A stretch of DNA of 64,000 nucleotides from Rebecca billardiae RCC1528 (GCA_965240325.2 OZ251227.1:1116001-1180000); one strand, 5' to 3'. Numbered from the stretch's first letter, positions 34,661 to 46,189 are shown. Notes: generated from the sequence alone by a model not told the origin. Numbers and translations: made by a program.

Positions 34661-36892
34661 TCACCGCCGCTGCCGCCGCCGAGCAGCCGCGGATGGCGTG
34701 TAGAGGTGGGAATCCCCGCTCGTGGCAAGCACCGCGCTCAGGCCCGCCACCGGCTCCGCCTGCGGCACGCCGTCCACGCTGCCGCCGCCGATCGGTCGGT
34801 GCACGTACGGCACGAGCCCGCCACGTGGCTTGAACGCCGCATCCGTCGAGCAGCACCAGGAGGAGAGGGTCGCGGCGAAGCGGCGGTCGAACTCGGCGCC
34901 CTGCGCGGGCGAGGCGAAGCCCGCGAAGAAAGAGCGGGCGTCGCCGACGTCGAGGATCCGCGCGGAGCAGCGCCCAAGCTCAGCGCGCAGCGTCTCGTCC
35001 GTCGGCACGCGCGCGCCTGACAGGCAGCAGCCGGGCGGCGTGCGGCCGCTGCATCTCCGCGGGTCGGCGCGCGAGCGCTGCACGGCGTCCGGCACGCGCG
35101 GGTCGTCGAGGAAGCCGCGCTCGCGGTGCAGGAAGCCGGACTCGAGAAACTGCCGCGGCTTGAGCCAGTGGTCGATCGCGCAGTCGTACGGCAGCCGGAT
35201 CGCCGAGTCCGCGTCGCAGCCGGGCCCGACGTGCCCCGGCCCAAAGCCGAGCTCACACGCGCACCGCATGCGCGGCAGCACGAGCGAGCGGTTGAGGGCG
35301 GTTGCGGCCGCGAGCGCGAGCGCGAGCTGCGCGATCTGCTCGTGCACCAGCCGCATGTGCACCTCGGGGACCGCTCCGCGCGCGACGCGCGGCTGGTGCA
35401 GCAGCTCGCGCGGCACCTCCGGCGTGTACGTGAGGAAGTACCCATCTGAGTAATACTCAGGCGGGTCGATGTGCAGCCCCGCCTCGCGCAGCCGCATCAG
35501 CTTGCTGGCGGGCTCCTGCAGCCGGAGAAAGGTGGCATGCACGCCGATGGGCTCGACTGCGCGCACCTCGTGCAGCCGGCGCACGGTGTACCTGCGGGCC
35601 GCCGAGGGCGGTCCACGCTCGCGCGCACGGTGGGCAGGCGTGCCGCGCAGATGGTGCGCGCGCTCGGCGCGCGGCGCGCGCGAGGCGGCGCGCGCGCACC
35701 CGAGCAGCGAGAGGAACTGCGCGGCGGGCAGCACGCCGAGCGTCGCCTGGCCGCCGAGCATGGGGCACGCGTGGCCGCGCAGCGCGCGCCACTCGCGTCC
35801 CGTCGTGTTCCCCTTCCACCGCCGGTTGATCAGCCCCTGGTCGATGTCGTGCGCTCGCCTCGCCGCCACCGCCTCGTGCGCGGCGCGCAGCAACCGGAGC
35901 GCGCCCGGACGATCGGCGCGCGCGAGGAGGATGCCGATGTTGAGCGACTTGGCGCACGTGCCCGCGGGCTCGAGCTGCAGGTCGACCGGCGCAGCGCGCA
36001 TGCGCGCAAGCGGCTTGAGCGGCTTGTCCGAGTCGGACGTCATGTCCGTCGAGATGAGCATGTCCAGGCTGCCGTGCTCGGCGAGCGCGGCGCGCACGTA
36101 CGGCGTGGGCGAGCGCAGCCAGACGACATCCGCATCGCTCAGCAGGAGGTGCGAGCCCGCCTGCGCGGCGGCCTCGAGCAGCGCGACGGCGTGGCGCCAG
36201 CGCCCGGCCTGCGAGCCCTCGACCGTCGGCGTCGGACCCGTCGCGTACACGCCCACGCCAAACGCGCGGAGGCGCCGCTCGAGCCTCGACGGCTCTGCGC
36301 CGACGAGCGACTCGGCCGCGCCCTCGTCGACACCACCGCTGCGCGCCGCCCGCTTCCGATCGCGCTTGGTGAAGCCCGGCGGCGGGGTCCACCTCATCAG
36401 CCCGACGAGCACTGCACACTCGCCCACGATGGGCACGGCGTGGCCCACAAAGTTGAGCAGCATCGATTCAAGCTCGCGCGTCGCGACCGTGCCGATCACA
36501 ATGCCTTCGCGCGTGTGCGCGCGCACAATCTCCGCGCTCACCGGCGGCAGCGGCCCCGTGCCGAGCGAGCAGGGTGGCGTGCGCGAGGGCTCGAGCTCGA
36601 ACAGCTCGCGCTGCTGCCGAGCAATCGCCTCCTCCACGCCCGGCCGTGGCAGCGCGACACTGTGCGGCCGAGCCGCCGCGAGGGCCGCCGGGGTCGCCCA
36701 CACGAGAGCGCCAGGCTCGCGCACGGTCTCGGCCGTCGAGCCCGTCCGGGCCCACGCGAGCACGGCCACGCCAACGACGAGCACACCTGTCGCGGCGAGC
36801 GCCCCGCTCGACGCTCGGCGTCGAGGCCGCACGCCTAAGAGCCTGTCCCCCAACTTTGGCCCCAGCTCGTGGCCGTCGGTCGCCGCCATCAT
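34661..36892 (-). CDS. GT77-like nucleotide-sugar glycosyltransferase (XEG113/arabinosyltransferase type)
   Basis: 743 aa from the ATG at 36892, with a second Met directly after. A short basic N terminus and one hydrophobic segment (about 31-48, ALAATGVLVVGVAVLAWA) predict a type II Golgi membrane protein. The lumenal part has LLLSDADVVWLRSPTPY (about 250-266), the DxD sugar-nucleotide/metal site of the Nucleotid_trans/GT77 family. NIGILLARA and DIDQGLIN follow. The C-terminal half carries QIAQLALALAAATALNRSLV and LPRMRCACELGFG, resembling the second half of plant XEG113 hydroxyproline-O-arabinosyltransferase, followed by a Cys-rich region. It would extend glycans on Golgi glycoproteins; the exact donor and acceptor cannot be read from sequence. 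The frame is open upstream to 37228, but that extension is the antisense of the neighbouring esterase. Confidence 0.82.
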   Translation of the reverse strand: MMAATDGHELGPKLGDRLLGVRPRRRASSGALAATGVLVVGVAVLAWARTGSTAETVREPGALVWATPAALAAARPHSVALPRPGVEEAIARQQRELFELEPSRTPPCSLGTGPLPPVSAEIVRAHTREGIVIGTVATRELESMLLNFVGHAVPIVGECAVLVGLMRWTPPPGFTKRDRKRAARSGGVDEGAAESLVGAEPSRLERRLRAFGVGVYATGPTPTVEGSQAGRWRHAVALLEAAAQAGSHLLLSDADVVWLRSPTPYVRAALAEHGSLDMLISTDMTSDSDKPLKPLARMRAAPVDLQLEPAGTCAKSLNIGILLARADRPGALRLLRAAHEAVAARRAHDIDQGLINRRWKGNTTGREWRALRGHACPMLGGQATLGVLPAAQFLSLLGCARAASRAPRAERAHHLRGTPAHRARERGPPSAARRYTVRRLHEVRAVEPIGVHATFLRLQEPASKLMRLREAGLHIDPPEYYSDGYFLTYTPEVPRELLHQPRVARGAVPEVHMRLVHEQIAQLALALAAATALNRSLVLPRMRCACELGFGPGHVGPGCDADSAIRLPYDCAIDHWLKPRQFLESGFLHRERGFLDDPRVPDAVQRSRADPRRCSGRTPPGCCLSGARVPTDETLRAELGRCSARILDVGDARSFFAGFASPAQGAEFDRRFAATLSSWCCSTDAAFKPRGGLVPYVHRPIGGGSVDGVPQAEPVAGLSAVLATSGDSHLYTPSAAARRRQRR

Positions 36893-37061
36893 GTTCCTGG
36901 TAGGATCGCACCGGTCAGGCGGTATTTTAGACAGCGCGGGCGGGCGGCAAGGCCGGCAGCCGGCGGCAGGATGCACAGCAGGCCGGACTGGACCCGCCTC
37001 GTTCACGGCTTCACGCGGTCGTCGCGCGCCCGCGGAGGAAGAAGGCCTGACCGTGAGGGCC
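36893..37061. promoter_or_regulatory. Shared 5' region of divergent glycosyltransferase and esterase genes
   Basis: 169 bp between head-to-head ATGs (36892 minus, 37062 plus). It includes a short AT-rich word (GGCGGTATTTTAGAC, about 36920) that could serve as a core promoter. Both products are predicted to enter the secretory pathway, so joint control is plausible. Confidence 0.4.
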
Positions 37062-39269
37062 ATGCGCGTGCTGGTCGTCGCCGCGCTGGCGGGGCTGTTC
37101 GGCAGCTCGTCCAAAAAGGACCCCTCCAAGCCCGTAACCAAGTCGGGCTGGACCTGCCCGAGCGGCAGCCAGTCGAGCAAGTCCGCCAAGTCCGGGCCCC
37201 AGTACCACTTCCTCGAGCACAAGGGCACGACGCGGTGCTGGATTCAGTATGTGCCGCGCGAGGCGCAGCGCGAGCCGCGGCCGGTGGTGATCGACATGCA
37301 CCCGCTGCAGGCGACGGCCGAGCTGATGCACAAGTCCGATGGCTTCGAGCGCCTCGCCAAGGCGGAGGGCTTCATCGCCGTCTGGCCGAACGGCTTCCGC
37401 CGCTCATGGAACGCTGGCGGCATCTGCTGCGGTGCGGCGTCGTACAACGACATCGACGACGTCGGCTTCCTTCTCGCGATGATCACCCGGCTGCGCGAGA
37501 CGCTCAACGTCGACCCATCGCGGATCTACGTCACCGGCCACTCCAACGGCTGCGGGATGGCGCAGCGGCTCGCTGTCGAGGCCTCGGCGGTGATCGCGGC
37601 GGTCGCGTGCATGTCCGGCTTCTGGACAGCGCGGCTCCCGGACGAGGCGGCGGGCGCGCTGCTGCCCATGCCGTTCCTCGCGGTGCACTGTCGCGACGAC
37701 ATGGAGTCGCCCGCGAAGTACGACCCGCTCGCGCTCCGCAACCTCCAGCGCTGGCGCCAGCACGACGGGTGCTTCGGCGAGCCGTCGAGGGTGTGGCAGA
37801 ACTCGACCTCGATGTTCGAGCTGTACACCGAGTGCGACCACGGCGTGGAGGCGGGGCTGGTGACGCTCGAGGTGTGCGGGCACTGGCCGTACAAGGCGAA
37901 GCGGCCGCCCATGTTCCTGCTCAATCGGCTGATCCAAGGCCCCGACCCGGTCACGACGATGCCGGAGGATGCGATCCAAATTGCATGGGGCTTCCTCAAG
38001 AAGTTTCGGCTGCGCGCGGACGGCGGCTCGCGGCAAGAGGACCCGCCGCCGGCGGCGCTGGCATCGGGGCGCGTGGGCTTCGGGGCGAGCGCGAGCACGC
38101 ATGGCGCACACGACGCCGCGCACGACGCGCACGACGACCCGAACCCCGCGCTCGGCTGGCCGGACCCGCCCTCCGCGGCGGACGGCGGCGCGTCGGACGC
38201 TTACGGCACCGCTGGAGCGCGAGGGTCGCTCGGTGGTGCGCACACCGCAGCCCATGGCCAGCCGACCGTCGCCAGCGGCGGCGCGCCGCCGCTCGCGGCC
38301 GAGCTGCAGGCGACGATATCAACGCTTGAAGCTAGCATCTTTGACGGGCCGTCGGCAGCGCCGGCCGTCGCGGCCAGCCACCCGGTCACGCCCGCGCACG
38401 GCGCAGCGAATGCGACGACGGCCATGGCGCCGGCCTCAGCGCACCCTGCTGGCCTTGCCAACGCGACGGCGGCTGTCGCCCCTGCGGCCTCCGCGGCTGC
38501 TGCGCCCGCGGCGCGCACAGGGACGGCGAAGCCTCCGGCCTCAGCGGTGGCGGGCCCAGCCCGCCGTGCGAATATCACGGCGCCTGCGGCAGCTGGCGGC
38601 GCGGAAGAGGCTGGCCAGGGCAACGCAACGGCGCGCGTGGCTTCCGCTGCCGTTGCTGCTGCGCCCGCGGCCAACTCCACTGCTGCACCCACCGCCGCCG
38701 CCGCCGCTGATGCCGCCGCCGCCGCGCAACGCCCGCACCATGCCAACGTGAGCGAGGCGAGCGCAGCGGCGCCCGCCTCTGCGGCCACTGCGGCCGTCAC
38801 AACAGCTCCGGCAACAGCGGGCACGCCGCGCGCGGCGAACGCCACGGCGCCCGCTGGCGCTGCAACCATCGTTGCCGCTGCCGTCAAGGCCGGCCCTGCT
38901 GCTGGCCCGGCGCGCCCGCCCGGGCGTGCCAACGTAACGGCTCCCGTCGCCGCTGCCACCGCAAGCGCCTCGTCGCGGCCACCCAGCCAGATCAACGAGA
39001 CGGCGCCTGCTGGGGCTGCACCCAGCGCGGTTGCGGCACACTTGGCCACGGCATCGAACGCAACGGCTGTTGCCGCCGCAGCACGCCCAACCGGCCAGCC
39101 GTATGTGCTGACGCCGGCTTCCGCCGCGCCCGCGCACGCGCCCGCGCACGCGCCCGCCCCTGCCACCATGGCGCGCACTGCGCCTGCCGCAAGCTCAGCC
39201 GGTGGAAAGCCCGCGTCGAGCACAGCGGCGACCGTGCTGCGCCCGCTGCGGGAGTCCCGTACTGATTGA
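37062..39269 (+). CDS. Secreted PHB-depolymerase/feruloyl-esterase-like serine hydrolase with N-glycosylation-rich tail
   Basis: 735 aa. The Met start is followed by a short hydrophobic signal-like segment (RVLVVAALAGLFGSS). Residues 45-320 are an alpha/beta hydrolase of the LpqC/CE1 type: RCWIQYVP, VVIDMHPLQA (oxyanion region), AVWPNGFRRSWNAGGICCG, DDVGFL, and the nucleophile Ser161 in GHSNG. The expected Asp lies in AVHCRDDMESP, and the His in VCGHWPYKAKRPP. The family cleaves esters of hydroxyalkanoates or feruloylated sugars. The last 350 residues are Ala/Pro-rich and carry about ten N-x-S/T sequons (ANAT, ANIT, GNAT, NST, ANVS, ANVT, NETA, SNAT) at fairly even spacing, suggesting a heavily glycosylated stalk. 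Upstream ORF extension to 35469 is antisense to the glycosyltransferase and rejected. Confidence 0.83.
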   Translation: MRVLVVAALAGLFGSSSKKDPSKPVTKSGWTCPSGSQSSKSAKSGPQYHFLEHKGTTRCWIQYVPREAQREPRPVVIDMHPLQATAELMHKSDGFERLAKAEGFIAVWPNGFRRSWNAGGICCGAASYNDIDDVGFLLAMITRLRETLNVDPSRIYVTGHSNGCGMAQRLAVEASAVIAAVACMSGFWTARLPDEAAGALLPMPFLAVHCRDDMESPAKYDPLALRNLQRWRQHDGCFGEPSRVWQNSTSMFELYTECDHGVEAGLVTLEVCGHWPYKAKRPPMFLLNRLIQGPDPVTTMPEDAIQIAWGFLKKFRLRADGGSRQEDPPPAALASGRVGFGASASTHGAHDAAHDAHDDPNPALGWPDPPSAADGGASDAYGTAGARGSLGGAHTAAHGQPTVASGGAPPLAAELQATISTLEASIFDGPSAAPAVAASHPVTPAHGAANATTAMAPASAHPAGLANATAAVAPAASAAAAPAARTGTAKPPASAVAGPARRANITAPAAAGGAEEAGQGNATARVASAAVAAAPAANSTAAPTAAAAADAAAAAQRPHHANVSEASAAAPASAATAAVTTAPATAGTPRAANATAPAGAATIVAAAVKAGPAAGPARPPGRANVTAPVAAATASASSRPPSQINETAPAGAAPSAVAAHLATASNATAVAAAARPTGQPYVLTPASAAPAHAPAHAPAPATMARTAPAASSAGGKPASSTAATVLRPLRESRTD

Positions 39270-39900
39270 TGAGCCGCAGTATTCGCGGCCAGGCTGGCCG
39301 GCAGCGGCGGTGCCGCTGGGAACAGTGTCAGTGTCACTGCAGAGGCTGCTGCGCCCTCGGTCAGTTGGCTTCGGCCAGCCTGGTGGCGAACTTCGGCAAC
39401 AGACAACAGTCCCGCGCGCTCCCCGGGCCGAACTCGACGCCGCACCGATCGGCGAAATTAATCACGATCGACGATGACGGCGGACGATTCATCCACGACT
39501 CTGGCAAGAGTGAAGAGAGCTGAGCCATCAGGCGTCATCCCCCCGGATCATGTCAGACCAAGGCTTCAGACTGGCCGTGGACTGAGATTCTTAGCACGGT
39601 ACTCACGTAAGACTGTCATCACCGCGGTGACTGTGACGGTCCGACCGAGACCTGGCCCGCTGCCCGCGGTCCCTCAGCCATGGCGGGGGTGGGTAAGTCA
39701 CTTACTAAGTCACTGGGTAGTGGATCACTGGATCCTACCCTAGATCGCCATCTCAAACTGCCTGCATCACTTGTTTCATAGCACATCTTTATACGAGCCA
39801 CGGGGCATGAGTAGATTCGAATACTGTGAGAATCGTAACGGAGTGCATGGAGAACTGCATGGACAACGAAACCGACTTCGCAATTCATGGGGTCCCAACC
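39270..39900. other. Intergenic, 3' of esterase gene
   Basis: Moderate GC, short ORFs only. Nothing recognised before the foldback element begins. Confidence 0.6.
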
Positions 39901-41595
39901 CGGTTTGGCGCTTTTCGGCCAACTCAACAGAAGGATGTTCTGTTGAGTTGGCCGATCGGCGAGGGGGGGGGGTGGGCTCGACAACAGGGCCCAGGCTCTG
40001 TTGAGTTGAGCTTGGAGGCCAGCTGGACTCGACAGAAGAATGCTCTGTTGAGTCGGTCGGACCTTGGCGGCCTCTCGACAGAGCCCTGGTCTGTTGAGTG
40101 ATCGTTGGTGGACACCGGTGATGGCTGAAGGGGGTGCCTTGGGGCGCACCGACGGCGTAAAGGCGCTGCGGGCGCTGCGGTGCGCGCGACGGCGGCGCGC
40201 CCGGTGGCGCTGCTGTTGGAAGCTACTGCGCCCCTCTCCACCTCGCGCGCTTCGCTCGTCGTCGCCGTCTCCGCACCTGCTACCGGCATGCACGCATGCG
40301 CAGCGCCTCGGACGCCCGTTGACGGCGCGCGCCCCGGCAACCGCCCATCACCGGCGGCGGCGAGTGCTGTTGCGGTTGGATGGAATCGGATGGTCTGCTG
40401 ATAGTTGGACCAACCAACCAACGCCCTCGGTGGGCTTGGGCTTTGGTGTACGGAGCGTTCGGTGGAACTTGAGCCTCGGCACATTTCCCAGCGAAGTGGC
40501 CCACCTCGACGTGGCTGGCACGCTCGTCACGCGCTCCCGAGCGCTCGTTTCGCGGTGCCGCAGGCCTTGGGCAGACCAGTCAGACATGGCGCGACCGCAT
40601 TACCGGGCCATGTGCGCACCACATCCGCGCTACGTGGCCTGCGCTCTGGACGACTGGGAGTCAATGCCCGGACCCACTGCATTCCACTGCCCCGCATGCA
40701 CCCCGAGTCACCGTCAGAAGGCGTCGACGAGCGCAGAGCGGGTGCGCGGGAGTTCAACCAACTCGTGTACCTTCTTGCAAGCACCAGTGGCGAGGTCGCA
40801 CGCCCAATCGTGACCAGCCGTGGAACTTGAGCCGGTCGGCAGCAAAACCACCGTGTGGCGGCCGAGATGAAGTAGCAGCGTGCAACTGCAAGGAGGAGGC
40901 GCGGTGCGTGTCCGCGGCTGGCGAGAGGCGTCCGGACCGTGATGTTCTCGGCCGCGTCCGCGCGCTTCCCGCCGCCGCAGGCCCCGTGTACGCCCGTCGT
41001 CGCCCTCGCCGCGTGGGGCGTGGGCGCCCACCGAGCTCAAGTTCCATGGCAAGGAAGTACTGTACTGATCTACAGTTTACTATGATACAGTACGTAGTAA
41101 GATTTAACGTGCACACTTGGTTCAACAGTACGTAGTGATCTTGACAATGTGGCCGTGCACGCGGCAACAGGGCTCAGGCGGCCCAGTTGTCGAGTGCAGG
41201 CGTGTGTGGCTTGCGATGGCAGCCAGCCGTCAGCCGGGGCGCCACGCCCACGGTTCGCTGGTGGGCTGGCCCGATGGCGTCGCAGAGCTCACGCGTACGG
41301 GGGAGGAGGGCATCGACGAGGAGACGACCAAGGGCGAGAAGCAGCCGGGGGCACGCAGCACGGGGCTCGGAGCATGCCGCCAGCACGCGTGCCTCCACAC
41401 CGTCGCACGTCACCCTTGCTCGTAGCTGTGCGCTGTGCTGCACTCATCTCACCATCGCCCATGCTACGGGCGCGGCCGGGTGGTGGACATCTACCTGTCG
41501 GCGCAGCACTGGCATCGGTGGTCGCCAGACACTTCTCGACTTGCTCTGCGCGTGACAGCAAGGAGACGGCAGCGCCACAGCTGTGTGAGCAGATG
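39901..41595. repeat. Left outer arm of foldback element 2
   Basis: 1,695 bp matching 48536-50225 inverted, with only scattered substitutions and a few small indels (for example GGCTGAA extra near 40122). The tip carries a perfect 14-bp-stem hairpin (CCAACTCAACAGAA...TTCTGTTGAGTTGG, 39919-39951). It also has four more CTGTTGAGT words by 40100. Confidence 0.92.
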
Positions 41596-42039
41596 AGGTC
41601 CTACTACTCTACTCGGCGAGGCAGTACTGGCATGGACTGCAATCCTGGTGCATGCAATCCTGGTGCCGCTACTGGCATGTTCCCCTACTCAGACGGCAGG
41701 GCCATCAATACAGTACGGTGCTGCTTCGGATACACGCGCCCAGCGCTGCTGGTAATAGTAGTAGCGGCGCTGTTGATGCTGCAGCAGCAAGCAGCAGTAC
41801 AGTACCACGACGGGCGGCGGCAGTCGCTCCAGCTATCAGCTCGGTGGTGCTCGCTTGAACGGCCTGGGCAATGGCGCGCCGAAAGTAGCGACCTAGCCCA
41901 TCGCGTCCACCGCGATGGGGTCGCTGGCAACTGATGATGCTGCGCCCGCGCCCATCCGGGCCAACACCAGCAGCAGCCACGCTCGGCGAATCTGCACCGC
42001 ATGCGGCAGCAGCTGCTGGGATGGTCCCGCTGCGGATGA

Positions 42040-45000
42040 CGGCGTTCGCCGCAGATGACAGCTCGGTGTCGCTCGCTCGAGGGGCCACGGCGACGGACGC
42101 GTCGAGCGCGTTGACGTCACTCCACGCGACCACGGCACTGCCCAGCGCGCTGGAGCCGCTCCCATCTGGTGCTGCTGTGCCTGCGCCCAGCTGGGGCCCA
42201 GCTGCAGCAGCGCTCGACTCCGCGCCGCATTGGCGGCACAAGCAGGGATGGTGCCACGGCGGGCGGCGGCGGTCAACGCAGCTGGAAGCTCGGCGGTGCA
42301 CGCCCGAGAGGCGTGGGCGCTGGGCGCACCGAGCGCCGTGACGCTGCTCGCCTCGCCCATCGCGCTGGAGCCGCTGCCATCCGGTGCTGCTGCGCCCGCG
42401 CCCAGCCGTGGCAGCAGCAGCAGCGCTCGACTCCGCGCCGCGTGCGGCAGCAGCAGCAGGGATGGTGCCACGGCGGGCGGCGGCGGTCGACGGAGCTGGA
42501 AGCTCGGCGGTGCACGCCCGAGAGGCTTGGGCGCTGGGCGCACCGAGCGCCGTGACGCTGCTCGCCTCGCCCATCGCGCTGGAGCCGCTGCCATCCGACG
42601 CTGCTGCGCCCGCGCCCGGCCAGGGCAGCAGCGGCAGCGCTCAACTCCGCGCCGCGTGCGGCGGCAGCAGCAGGGATGGTGCCACGGCGGGCGGCGGCGG
42701 TCGACGCAGCTGGAAGCTCGGCGGTGCACGCCCGAGGGGCGTGGGCGCTGGGCGCACCGAGCGCCGTGACGCTGCTCGCCTCGCCCATGGCGCTGGAGCC
42801 GCTGCCATCCGACGCTGCTGCGCCCGCGCCCAGCCGTGGCAGCAGCAGCAGCGCTCGACTCCGCGCCGCGTGCGGCGGCAGCAGCAGGGATGGTGCCACG
42901 GCGGGCGGCGGCGGTCGACGGAGCTGGAAGCTCGGCGGTGCACGCCCGAGGGGCGTGGGCGGTGGGCGCACCGAGCGCCGTGACGCTGCTCGCCTCGCCC
43001 ATGGCGCTGGAGCCGCTGCCATCCGGTGCTGCTGCGCCCGCGCCCAGCCGTGGCAGCAGTAGCAGCGCTCGACTCCGCGCCGCGTGCGGCAGCAGCAGCA
43101 GGGATGGTGCCATGGCGGGCGGCGGCTGTCGACGCAGCTGTCAGCTCGGCGGTGCACGCCCGAGGGGCGTGGGCGCTGGGCGCACCGAGCGCCGTGACGC
43201 TGCTCGCCTCGCCCATCGCGCTGGAGCCGCTGCCATCCGGTGCTGCTGCGCCCGCGCCCAGCCGTGGCAGCAGCAGCAGCGCTCGACTCCGCGCCGCGTG
43301 CGGCAGCAGCAGCAGGGATGGTGCCACGGCGGGCGGCGGCGGTCGACGGAGCTGGAAGCTCGGCGGTGCACGCCCGAGAGGCTTGGGCGCTGGGCGCACC
43401 GAGCGCCGTGACGCTGCTCGCCTCGCCCATCGCGCTGGAGCCGCTGCCATCCGACGCTGCTGCGCCCGCGCCCGGCCAGGGCAGCAGCGGCAGCGCTCAA
43501 CTCCGCGCCGCGTGCGGCGGCAGCAGCAGGGATGGTGCCACGGCGGGCGGCGGCGGTCGACGCAGCTGGAAGCTCGGCGGTGCACGCCCGAGGGGCGTGG
43601 GCGCTGGGCGCACCGAGCGCCGTGACGCTGCTCGCCTCGCCCATGGCGCTGGAGCCGCTGCCATCCGACGCTGCTGCGCCCGCGCCCAGCCGTGGCAGCA
43701 GCAGCAGCGCTCGACTCCGCGCCGCGTGCGGCGGCAGCAGCAGGGATGGTGCCACGGCGGGCGGCGGCGGTCGACGGAGCTGGAAGCTCGGCGGTGCACG
43801 CCCGAGGGGCGTGGGCGGTGGGCGCACCGAGCGCCGTGACGCTGCTCGCCTCGCCCATGGCGCTGGAGCCGCTGCCATCCGGTGCTGCTGCGCCCGCGCC
43901 CAGCCGTGGCAGCAGCAGCAGCGCTCGACTCCGCGCCGCGTGCGGCGGCAGCAGCAGGGATGGTGCCACGGCGGGCGGCGGCGGTCGTCGTAGCTGGAAG
44001 CTCGGCGGTGCACGCCCGAGGGGCGTGGGCGGTGGGCGCACCGAGCGCCGTGACGCTGCTCGCCTCGCCCATGGCGCTGGAGCCGCTGCCATCCGACGCT
44101 GCTGCGCCCGCGCCCAGCCAGGGCAGCAGCGGCAGCGCTCAACTCCGCGCCGCGTGCGGCAGCAGCAGCAGGGATGGTGCCATGGCGGGCGGCGGCGGTC
44201 GACGGAGCTGTCAGCTCGGCGGTGCACGCCCGAGGGGCGTGGGCGCTGGAGGCACCGAACGCGGTGACGCTGCTCTCCTCGACCATCGCGCTGGAGCCGC
44301 TGCCATCCGGTGCTACTGCGCCCGCGCCCAGCCGTGGCAGCAGCAGCAGCGCTCGACCCCGCGCCGCGTGCGGCGGCAGCAGCAGGGATGGTGCCACGGC
44401 GGGCGGCGGCGGTCGACGGAGCTGTCAGCTCGGCGGTGCACGCCCGAGGGGCGTGGGCGCTGGAGGCACCGAACGCGGTGACGCTGCTCGCCTCGCCCAT
44501 GGCACTGGAGCCGCTGCCATCCGACGCTGCTGTGCCGGCGCCCAGCTTGGGCAGCAGCGGCAGCGCTCGACTCCGCGCCGCGTGCGGCGGCAGCAGCAGG
44601 GATGGTGCCATGGCGGGCGGCGGCTGTCGACGCAGCTGTCAGCTCGGCGGTGCACGCCCGAGGGGCGTGGGCGCTGGAGGCACCGAACGCGGTGACGCTG
44701 CTCGCCTCGCCCATGGCGCTGGAGCCGCTGCCATCCGGTGCTGCTGCGCCCGCGCCCAGCCGTGGCAGCAGTAGCAGCGCTCGACTCCGCGCCGCGTGCG
44801 GCAGCAGCAGCAGGGATGGTGCCATGGCGGGCGGCGGCTGTCGACGCAGCTGTCAGCTCGACGGTGCACGCCCGAGGGGCGTGGGCGGTGGGCGCACCGA
44901 ACGCGGTGCCGCTGCTCGCCTCGCCCATGGCACTGGAGCCGCTGCCATCCGACGCTGCTGCGCCGGCGCCCAGCTTGGGCAGCAGCGGCAGCGCTCGACT

Positions 45001-45255
45001 CCGCGCCGCGTGCGGCGGCAGCAGCAGGGATGGTGCCACGGCGGGCGGCCGCAGCAGCTGAAAGCTTGGCAGTGCCCACCCGAGAGGCGTGGGCGCTGGA
45101 CGCACCGAGCGTGGTGTCGCCGCTCGCCTCGTTCCGTAGCGCGCTCGAGCCTCTGCCATTCGATGCCGCTGCGCCCGCGCCACGGCGCCGCTGCACGGCT
45201 GCAGCTGGCAGCAGCTGCGCTCAGGAGGCTTCGCGCCGCATGCGGTGGTAGCAGC
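42040..45255. repeat. 214-bp tandem array, left
   Basis: The box GGGATGGTGCCA recurs at 42246, then every 214 bp to 45029 (14 boxes, one step of 215). Outer units are more divergent. Each unit contains CTCGGCGGTGCACGCCCGAG, itself partly palindromic, and CAGCAGCAG runs. Because 214 is not a multiple of three and the unit lacks stops, all frames look open. Confidence 0.92.
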
Positions 45256-46189
45256 AGGGAGGTGCCACAGCCAGGCCGGCGGCGGTGGTCGGGCGGTGCT
45301 GAGTACTGCTTGGCACGCCGACGACCGGTCGTTATAAACTACGACTCTACTAGCTGCTGACCAGCTGACCGTGTCGCGCCGGAGTGTAGCACGGTGCCCG
45401 GATGAATATGACGCCTATAAGCTGACGGTCGGCGCGGATCTAGTACCGCGCGCGTCACGTAGTCGCCTCATCATCGTCGTCAGCTTAGTCACTGAGCTTA
45501 TTACTCTGATGAGTGATGTCGACTACTGCGCGCTGCTACATCATTGAGTTTATTGAGCCGTATAGTCCCGTAAGACTAAGAACAGCAGTAGTCGTAATAA
45601 GCAGATCGACGACTGCTAAGCCATCAGCGCAGCAGACTATACTCATACTAAGTACTGCTTCATCGCACTTATTATTATACCCGGACGCGACGACTGATCG
45701 AGTGTGACTGTGAGCCGCCAGCACAACCGTGGCGCCATCAGGCATCACGACTGCGTATATGTATGCTCCGGATATATATATATCTGCGCTGTGACGGTGT
45801 GGTCATGTGGTGATGTGACTTCGTCGGACGAACGGTGGCCGCGGATCGGGAGACGGCCCGGTCGGACTGCCTGCTGATGCTCAGTTGCGCGCGGACTGCG
45901 TCAGTCTGATCGACGCGATATATATATATATACGCCACTCCGCCTCCGTCCCGTGTAGGCCGGGATGCGCTGATGTCGTAGCCAGTGATGATGCGCGTGA
46001 TCGATGCTGATCGATTGACTCATCGATGCTGACGAAAACTACGCTACTACTGTGCCGCCTACCTGCCGGGCTACGACTCGGGTCTGCGCCGCCGGGCTTG
46101 CGTGTATCAGCGTCACTGCATTGCGCGCGCCTTCCGCCCAGGCCCCTCGCGCGTGCAGCACCGAGCTGATAGCTGCATCCACCGCCGCC
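45256..46189. other. Central spacer of foldback element 2
   Basis: Lower GC than the arms, with TA runs at about 45771-45782 and 45919-45931. No gene is seen. Confidence 0.7.

Noticed and set aside
35469-37061. 531-codon upstream extension of the esterase ORF
   Set aside because: It lies antisense to the glycosyltransferase coding sequence; the signal-like start at 37062 is preferred.
40064-41160. ORFs in the outer arms of foldback element 2
   Set aside because: Mirror-image copies exist on the other arm; short, mutually overlapping on both strands, no motif or codon signal.
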